Part shown: in pieces, positions 6,984 to 12,432 of the stretch
Layout of the letters: each line of letters opens with the position of its first letter
Position numbering within the stretch: position 1 is the first letter of the stretch
Source: Phycisphaerae bacterium
GTDB taxonomy: Bacteria > Planctomycetota > Phycisphaerae > UBA1845 > Fen-1342
DNA: 12,432 nt
Reading direction: 5' to 3'
Assembly (NCBI GenBank): GCA_022842805.1
Contig: JALHOX010000087.1
Span: 1 to 12,432, forward strand
Program-made: the position numbers and the translations under genes
Notes under the pieces: generated by a model
The model's database searches: none
Seen by the model: the letters and a program-made list of their open reading frames with translations, nothing else
What the model was told of the DNA's origin: nothing

Positions 6984-9900
6984 ATGGGGCGACCGGAGCG
7001 CCGAACGTATCTCATTTGCGGAGAACGAGTTCTGCGGACTTGGAGCGGCAGCGCCCCGCGGCGGGGGGCGGCGGCGATCGGCGTCGTGATCGCGATTCTG
7101 GCTGCGACTTCGGCGGCCAATGCTCAGTGCTTTGATGACGGTTGCAGCGGGCAATGGCCCAACACCGGTTCGCAGGAATACGTCCTGGGCGGTTCCGACG
7201 TTCTCGGACAGCCCTATTCGGCGGATGACCAGGCCAATGTATGTGTCAACGGTCAGCGCGTGCAGTGCGACACGAACATCTTCGCCGGCAACATCACCTC
7301 GGTTCGTTTTCGGGCGAATCCGGGCGACATGCTGAAAGTGACGGCGTTCGACTATTTCGGTGGCTGTCGCAGTCGCGGGGCGTTGTGGCTGCACAGCCCG
7401 GACGGTTGCAAGATCAAGATCGCCGACGCGATCGATGATGGGTGCAATCGCTGGCCGGCGCGGACCGTGTTTGACACGGTGACCTATTCGCTGCCCGACT
7501 GGAGGACCTTTGACGGCGATGGCGACGGGCGGCGCGATTGCGGACCGCCGGCGCAACTGTCGCTGCGGGTTGAGCGAACGCTGCGGGTTCCTTCGAACTT
7601 CGATCCGAACACGACGTTTCGCGATCAGCTTGTTGATGTGCGGCTGGTCGTCACCAACGAAGGCGACGAGGACATCGATGCGGTGGTCGCGGCGGATGTC
7701 GAGGGAATTCCCGATGGGGCGTCTGAGGCGCCGGGCCGCAGGCTGATCGAGCCGGTGAGTGGGCCGACGCCGGCGATGGTCGCGGTTCCCGCGGGCGGCA
7801 CCGGGACGATTTCGTTTGTTTATCGTTGTCGTCAGGGCGGCAAGCTGCGGATTCGCGCCACGGCCTTCGACTTTGCGGAGAGCTCCAACTTCGCGACCGA
7901 CGAGAGCGACCCGTTCACCATCGCGGCGGTGGAGATCGTGAAGGTTGAGCCGGTGCAGGTGCTCTACGACGTGCCGATGGTGGGGCGCAAGCCGACAAAG
8001 CTGAAGCTGACGCTGCGCAATGCGGCGGACTTCGACATCAACGCCCGTCTGCGCTTCACGATTCGCTCGCTCAGTCTGGCGCAGGATGGCGGGCCTTACG
8101 TCTATGAGACGCAGGACATCGCCGTGAAGGGTCGGCTGTTTCAGAGCGATCCGCCGCGGGAGACGGTCGTCTTCTGGCCGCCGGATCAGAGCTACATCGA
8201 CAAGTTTCTGGGCCGGGCGCAGCTCGACAGCGAGGTGATCAACGAGGGGGCGTCGCCGGTGCAGGATGAAGTGATGGAGCAGGAGGTCGACGTGCGCGTG
8301 ATCAAGCCGCTGAAGATCGGGCTGATTTCGATCATCGGCGACGGGTCGCAGGTGAATGTCGGTCTGTTGCGCAGCATCAAGGCGCAACTTCCCGCGGCGA
8401 TCGAGCGCGTGCTGCCGTGCGCGAACACCGAAGTGTTGTTGAGCGCCGACAATGTGTATGGCGGGTTGCTCAGCGCGGGCGGGGCGAGTTTGCGGGCGCT
8501 CGATCGCATGCGGCGGCTGGGCGGATACGACGCGGTTGCGGGCGTGCTGGGGCCGAATGAGTCGCTGTCGCCGGGCGGGAGCTACAACGTCGCGCCGGGG
8601 TCCTATCGGGCGTATTACATGTCGAGCAGTTCGCTCAACCTGAACCAGAGCGCGCACGACATCGGCCATTGCTTCGGGCTGCCGCTGGCGCCGGTGCGCT
8701 GCGGCACGTTCACGCTGACCGCGATCGATGAATACTGCCCCGACGGCAATCCGGCTGAGCAGACGGCGGCGCCGGGCTATGACGTGCGGGCGGGCAAGGA
8801 AGTTGCCGAGGCGCGGAAGAATGTGATGTCGAGCGAGGCGACGTTGGCGAACAACGACGCGTTCTGGATCAATGATCCTTCGTACCAGCACATGCTGTCG
8901 CAGCTCGAGGCGTTTGGGCGCGATCCGGAGTGCTTTCTGGTGTCGGGGGTGATCGCGGCGAATGGGACGGTGACGCCCGATCCGTGGTACACGTTCTTTA
9001 CGCCGGCGCCCGACGAGGCGACATCGGGTGCGACGTGGTTTGTCGATCAGGTGGACGCGGGCGGCGCGGTGCTTTCGTCGTTCGGTCTGAATCTCATTCG
9101 CGCCCCGCTGCCCGGCGATCCGAGCCAGGGGCAGGATGAGTTCATTGCGACGATCGCGAAGCGCGCGGGCGTGGCGAAGCTGGTCTTACGCGGGCCGGCG
9201 GGCGCGGCACTGGAGCGAACGCTGAACGGCGCGCCGATCGTGAGCCAGATTTCGCCCACCGGAGGCGAGACGCTGAGCAGCGCGACGACCGTGACCGTGA
9301 GCTGGACGGCGAGCGACCCCGAGGGCGATGGGCTGACGTTTACGGTCCTCTACTCGTTCGACGACGGCGCGAATTGGACGCCGCTGATTGCGGATACGAC
9401 GGCAACCTCGGCATTGTGGAACGTGCCCGATGATTCGACGCGCGCGGCGCGGATCCGCGTCATCGCCAGCGACGGGCTGAACACGGGCGAGTATCAGTCG
9501 CGCCGCTTCGTCGTCGCTGGCGCGAGCGACGCGGCGCTCACGGCGAGCGCGGGCGCCGATCAGGATGCGTTGGTGAACGCGGTGGTGACGCTCAACGGCG
9601 CCGCGAGCCGCGACGCGGGCGATCTGGAAATGCCGATGATTTTCGAGTGGTCGATCGCCGGCGCTCCGAGCGACGCCCCGATTGCGCTTTCCAACACGAA
9701 CGACCCGCGTCCGACCTTCACGCCGCCGGTGCCGGGCCTTTATCTGTTTGAGCTGGTCGTGCGCATCGGCGACGAGCGCAGCGCGCCCGATACGGTCGCT
9801 GTCCGCGTCGCCGAAGCAGGCACGGCGTTGACCAGCGCCCCGCGCAACATCGTGGGCGGCGACGACGGCCCGCTGACGGCGCTGGTGGCGACTGATGAGG

Positions 9901-10019
9901 ACGAGCCTGCGCCGATGGGATGTGGGGCCGCCTGCGGCGCGTCGCCTCTCGGTGCGCTCCTCGCGCTGGCGTTTCTGAAGTGCGGTCGTTCGGGCTTCCT
10001 GCGTCGATCGGGTCGTTAA
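6984..10019 (+). CDS. Secreted multidomain protein: metalloprotease-like region, Ig-like/PKD domains, C-terminal anchor
   Basis: A 1011-aa exported protein. The N-terminus has a long basic extension and a hydrophobic core (AAAIGVVIAILAATSA) with likely cleavage after ANA, near residue 47. Residues 48-190 are Cys-rich and unrecognised. Residues 190-440 hold two beta-sandwich-like modules. Residues 441-645 look like a zinc-metalloprotease fold: KIGLISIIGDG, YDAVAGVLGP, then AHDIGHCFGL (557-566), a Met-turn-like NVMSSE (613-618) and FWINDPSYQHML (627-638). The usual HExxH glutamate is Asp559, and the third metal ligand position is Leu568, so catalysis is doubtful. An Ig/FnIII-like domain (751-845) and a PKD-like domain (848-944) follow. 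The end is CGAACGASPLG, a short hydrophobic helix and an Arg-rich tail, resembling C-terminal sorting signals. The ATG at 6984 has GAGGG nine nt upstream. The role is unknown; cell-surface display is inferred. Confidence 0.85.
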   Translation: MGRPERRTYLICGERVLRTWSGSAPRRGAAAIGVVIAILAATSAANAQCFDDGCSGQWPNTGSQEYVLGGSDVLGQPYSADDQANVCVNGQRVQCDTNIFAGNITSVRFRANPGDMLKVTAFDYFGGCRSRGALWLHSPDGCKIKIADAIDDGCNRWPARTVFDTVTYSLPDWRTFDGDGDGRRDCGPPAQLSLRVERTLRVPSNFDPNTTFRDQLVDVRLVVTNEGDEDIDAVVAADVEGIPDGASEAPGRRLIEPVSGPTPAMVAVPAGGTGTISFVYRCRQGGKLRIRATAFDFAESSNFATDESDPFTIAAVEIVKVEPVQVLYDVPMVGRKPTKLKLTLRNAADFDINARLRFTIRSLSLAQDGGPYVYETQDIAVKGRLFQSDPPRETVVFWPPDQSYIDKFLGRAQLDSEVINEGASPVQDEVMEQEVDVRVIKPLKIGLISIIGDGSQVNVGLLRSIKAQLPAAIERVLPCANTEVLLSADNVYGGLLSAGGASLRALDRMRRLGGYDAVAGVLGPNESLSPGGSYNVAPGSYRAYYMSSSSLNLNQSAHDIGHCFGLPLAPVRCGTFTLTAIDEYCPDGNPAEQTAAPGYDVRAGKEVAEARKNVMSSEATLANNDAFWINDPSYQHMLSQLEAFGRDPECFLVSGVIAANGTVTPDPWYTFFTPAPDEATSGATWFVDQVDAGGAVLSSFGLNLIRAPLPGDPSQGQDEFIATIAKRAGVAKLVLRGPAGAALERTLNGAPIVSQISPTGGETLSSATTVTVSWTASDPEGDGLTFTVLYSFDDGANWTPLIADTTATSALWNVPDDSTRAARIRVIASDGLNTGEYQSRRFVVAGASDAALTASAGADQDALVNAVVTLNGAASRDAGDLEMPMIFEWSIAGAPSDAPIALSNTNDPRPTFTPPVPGLYLFELVVRIGDERSAPDTVAVRVAEAGTALTSAPRNIVGGDDGPLTALVATDEDEPAPMGCGAACGASPLGALLALAFLKCGRSGFLRRSGR

Positions 10020-10084
10020 CGCGCAGCAAGCAACGCTCGCGGGCGGGGTGCAAACGAGCGGGTGTGCGCGGCGAGTTCGTCACC

Positions 10085-10179
10085 GCCGCTCACGCTTTCT
10101 TCTGTCGGAGAGCGGAGCAGGCGGGTGAAACCCGCCCGACCCGCTCGCGCGTGGCTCACTCTGAGCGGCTGATTTTATT
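10085..10179 (+). terminator. Nested hairpin and T-tract at the right convergent junction
   Basis: The 155-nt gap between the two large secreted-protein genes holds a strong hairpin: GAGCGG (10110-10115) pairs with CCGCTC (10141-10146), and inside it GGCGGGT (10120-10126) pairs with ACCCGCC (10130-10136) around a GAA loop, with a 4x4 internal loop. An outer pair GCCGCTCA (10085-10092) and TGAGCGGC (10162-10169) encloses it and is followed by GATTTTATT (10171-10179). This suits termination of the + strand gene, although the T-tract is imperfect. The T-tract also carries the stop codon of the opposing gene. Confidence 0.4.
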
Positions 10180-12432
10180 CGCCCAGGAGCAGGGCGACGA
10201 AGCCGCCGATGTCGCCGACCGTGACCTGCAAGTCGAGGTTGAGGTCGCCGTTCAGTACGTTGCACGCGGCGAAATGGGCCGAGTATTGCGCCGGATCGGT
10301 GACGGCGATCACAAACGGTCCGATGTCGCCGACCGAGACGTTGCCGTCGCAGTTGAGATCGCCGAGGACGATCGCCGGTTCGCAAGCGTCGCCGACGCCG
10401 TCGTTGTCGAAGTCCGTCTGGCTCGGGTTGGCGATGGCGATGCAGTTGTCACAGACATTGCCGACGCCGTCGTTGTCGTCGTCGAGTTGATCGGCGTTTG
10501 CGATGCTCTGGCAGTTGTCGCAGGCGTCTGCGATGCCGTCGCCGTCAGAGTCGAGCTGGTCGGGGTTCGGGGCGTTGGGGCAGTTGTCGCAATCGTCGCC
10601 TCGGCCGTCGCCATCGGCATCGGCCTGGCCGGCGTTTGCGAGCAAGGGGCAATTGTCGCAGGCATCGCCGACGCCATCGCCGTCGCCGTCGAGCTGGTCG
10701 ACATTGGCGACAGTCGGGCAGTTGTCGCATGCATCACCCAGGCCGTCGCCGTCGGCATCGAGCTGGGTCGGGTTGGCGGTGGTGAGGCAGTTATCGCAGA
10801 CGTCGCCGCGACCGTCTCCGTCGCCGTCGGCCTGGTCGGGGTTGGCGGTGGTGGGGCAGTTGTCGCAAAGATCGCCGATGCCGTCGCCGTCGGAGTCCAT
10901 CTGGTCGGCGTTCGCCACGGCGCTGCAGTTGTCGCAGACGTTGCCCACACCGTCGCCATCCGCGTCGGCCTGATCCGCATTCGAAAGGCTGGGGCAGTTG
11001 TCGCAGACATCGCCGCGGCCGTCGCTGTCGCTATCCGCCTGATCCGCGTTGGCGGTGAGCGGACAGTTGTCGCATGCGTCGCCGATGCCGTCGCCGTCGG
11101 AGTCCATCTGGTCGGCGTTCGCCACGGCGCTGCAGTTGTCGCAGACGTTTCCGACACCGTCGCCGTCCGCATCGGCCTGATCCGCGTTAGCGAGGCTGGG
11201 GCAGTTGTCGCAGACATCGCCGCGACCGTCGCTGTCGCCATCGGCCTGGTCTGCGTTGGCGATGGCAACGCAGTTGTCGCAGACATCGCCGAAGCCGTCG
11301 CCATCCGCGTCGGCCTGATCGGCGTTGGGAGTGGTCGGGCAGTTGTCGGCGGCGTTGATCACGCCATCGCCGTCGTCATCGGGCAAGGAGAGGGGCAGGA
11401 CGTAGGCCGCGCCGGCGTTAAGGCCGCGCTGATCGTCGCCCGGAGCGCCGGTGAATGCGACGCGGCCGTCGCTGGCGGCGAAAGCGCCCATGCCCGGCGC
11501 GCCGGCGAGATCGATCGGGAACTTAGCGTCTTTGTTTTCCCAGGTGCCGTCGCCGCGGGCGCTGTAGGAATAGACCGCGCCGGCGTCGGTCGCGCCGAGG
11601 TCGATCCCCGGTGCGCCGATCACCACCGCGTCGGGTAGCAGGGTGAAGGGTGTGCCGCCGAAGCGGTTCGAAGCGTTGCCGGTGAGCGGGGCGATGATGC
11701 CGAATTGCAGCGTCCACACGCCGTTGGAATCGCGTTCGTAAATGATCGCTTCGCCACCGATCGCGACGATGCCGGGCGTGCCGATGACGGCGCGGTCGTT
11801 GAAGACTGCGATGGCGGCGCCGAACTCGCGCACCGGGGCGATCCAGGCTTGCGGCGGGTTGACGCGCGGTGCGGCAACCCAGCCCACGCCGGCTTGAAAC
11901 TCGTAGGGATAAATCGCCCCGACGTTGGTCGCGAAGCTGTCGACGAGCGGTGCGCCGATCAGCACCGTGTTGCCGTGAATCGCGACGCCGGTACCGAATA
12001 CGTCGTTCGCGGCCCCGCCGCCGATCGCTTCGAGGCGGCCTTCCTGCGACCAGACGCCGCCCATGGCGCTGCGCGAGAAGACGTAGGCGAGGCCCGTGTT
12101 CACCGCTGCGCCGTCGGCCTGCGGCGCGCCGACCAGCAGTCGAGCGCCGTCGATGGCGAGCGTGCTGCCGAAGCGGGCGCCGGCTTGCGGATCGGAGGCG
12201 AAGAGGGTGGTTTCGTAGGTCCAGACGTTGCTGATGCGGTGAAAGATGAAGACCGCGCCCGCGTCGCTGCCGCCTGCATCGTGCAGCGGAGCGCTGATTG
12301 CGAGGATGTCGCCGGAGATCGCCACGGCACTGCCGAATTCATCGCCCGCGGCGACGCCGGCAGGGGTCAGCTTGGCGGTTTCGACCCAAGCCAGCCCATT
12401 GCATTCGAAGACGTATGCCGCCCCCGCGTTCG
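10175..12432 (-). CDS. Secreted FG-GAP/TSP3-repeat protein with dockerin-like C-terminus (5' partial)
   Basis: The frame is open to the right edge, so the signal peptide and start are outside; about 751 residues are visible. The GTG near 12325 is internal to a repeat, not a start. From the N-terminal side: at least six FG-GAP units with cores such as DEFGSAVAISGDILAISAP and ARFGSTLAIDGARLLVGAP, plus the end of an earlier one, enough for a seven-bladed propeller of integrin-alpha type. Then come 14 tandem thrombospondin type 3 repeats of 23 residues (DNCPxxxNxDQxDxDGDGxGDxC), which bind calcium through the Asp side chains and carry paired Cys. The last 62 residues are dockerin-like: GDLNCDGNVSVGDIGPFV and GDLNLDLQVTVGDIGGFV, two calcium-loop motifs. 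In planctomycetes such tails are common on exported proteins; partner cohesins are usually not obvious. It is convergent with the 1011-aa gene. Probably extracellular; the biological role is unknown. Confidence 0.92.
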   Translation of the reverse strand, partial: NAGAAYVFECNGLAWVETAKLTPAGVAAGDEFGSAVAISGDILAISAPLHDAGGSDAGAVFIFHRISNVWTYETTLFASDPQAGARFGSTLAIDGARLLVGAPQADGAAVNTGLAYVFSRSAMGGVWSQEGRLEAIGGGAANDVFGTGVAIHGNTVLIGAPLVDSFATNVGAIYPYEFQAGVGWVAAPRVNPPQAWIAPVREFGAAIAVFNDRAVIGTPGIVAIGGEAIIYERDSNGVWTLQFGIIAPLTGNASNRFGGTPFTLLPDAVVIGAPGIDLGATDAGAVYSYSARGDGTWENKDAKFPIDLAGAPGMGAFAASDGRVAFTGAPGDDQRGLNAGAAYVLPLSLPDDDGDGVINAADNCPTTPNADQADADGDGFGDVCDNCVAIANADQADGDSDGRGDVCDNCPSLANADQADADGDGVGNVCDNCSAVANADQMDSDGDGIGDACDNCPLTANADQADSDSDGRGDVCDNCPSLSNADQADADGDGVGNVCDNCSAVANADQMDSDGDGIGDLCDNCPTTANPDQADGDGDGRGDVCDNCLTTANPTQLDADGDGLGDACDNCPTVANVDQLDGDGDGVGDACDNCPLLANAGQADADGDGRGDDCDNCPNAPNPDQLDSDGDGIADACDNCQSIANADQLDDDNDGVGNVCDNCIAIANPSQTDFDNDGVGDACEPAIVLGDLNCDGNVSVGDIGPFVIAVTDPAQYSAHFAACNVLNGDLNLDLQVTVGDIGGFVALLLGE
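10382..11347 (-). repeat. Fourteen tandem 69-nt units encoding thrombospondin type 3 repeats
   Basis: Every unit is exactly 69 nt (23 codons) from DNC to the next DNC, 966 nt in all with no indel. Units 2-4 (11072-11278) and 5-7 (10865-11071) form a higher-order copy of 207 nt. Within that copy 71 nt are identical between 10872-10942 and 11079-11149, exactly 207 nt apart, including synonymous positions. This points to a recent three-unit duplication or gene conversion inside the array. Confidence 0.93.

Noticed and set aside
6951..8891. 646-aa open frame on the minus strand opposite the 1011-aa gene
   Set aside because: Arg/His/Pro-rich composition typical of antisense frames in high-GC DNA; the + strand frame has a signal peptide and recognisable domains.
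10382..11347. Regular repeat spacing considered as a CRISPR array
   Set aside because: The 69-nt units have no unique spacers; they are in-frame codons for a calcium-binding protein repeat.
9920..11638. 572-aa open frame on the + strand, antisense to the TSP3 array, rich in Val/Ala/Asp repeats
   Set aside because: It is the mirror of the 69-nt repeats, which keep any stop-free antisense frame open along the whole array. It begins inside the end of the 1011-aa gene and has no binding site or recognisable domain.

Overview
The window is a GC-rich piece of bacterial chromosome, most likely from a planctomycete (Planctomycetota, perhaps the Phycisphaerae side). That placement is inferred from gene content: long secreted proteins with DUF11-like, FG-GAP, thrombospondin type 3 and dockerin-like modules, a Cys-containing C-terminal anchor, and a TMTC-type glycosyltransferase. 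No rRNA, tRNA, CRISPR array, transposase or phage gene was seen.

Layout, left to right. (1) The 3' end of a secreted DUF11-type repeat protein (+) converges on a HAD phosphatase/phosphomutase (-). The junction holds a heptad tandem repeat, nested inverted repeats and a T-tract. (2) A lipoprotein lipocalin of the Blc type (+) diverges from the HAD gene. (3) After a short inverted-repeat region comes a compact run of four + strand genes: a YihY/BrkB-family membrane protein, a small polytopic protein resembling the dolichol kinase/CTP-dependent lipid kinase family, an unrecognised 301-aa soluble protein, and a 731-aa TMTC-like membrane glycosyltransferase with a TPR tail. The last two overlap by 8 nt. 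(4) A 1011-aa secreted multidomain protein (+) has a damaged metalloprotease-like motif (HDxxHxxGL), Ig-like/PKD domains and a C-terminal Cys/TM/Arg anchor. (5) Convergent to it, and running off the right edge, is a secreted protein (-) with an FG-GAP propeller, 14 perfect-length TSP3 repeats and a dockerin-like C-terminus.

The most interesting reading is the four-gene run. A polyprenol/dolichol-kinase-like enzyme sits close to a TMTC-like enzyme, and animal TMTCs use dolichol-phosphate mannose. Together with a multi-pass membrane protein of unclear function and an unknown soluble protein, this could be a bacterial lipid-carrier and protein O-glycosylation module. The families are read from sequence motifs; the functional link is a hypothesis.

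All coding regions longer than 300 bases are accounted for, and no gene-free stretch exceeds about 220 bases. Many long open frames antisense to these genes are by-products of high GC content and repeats and are not annotated.
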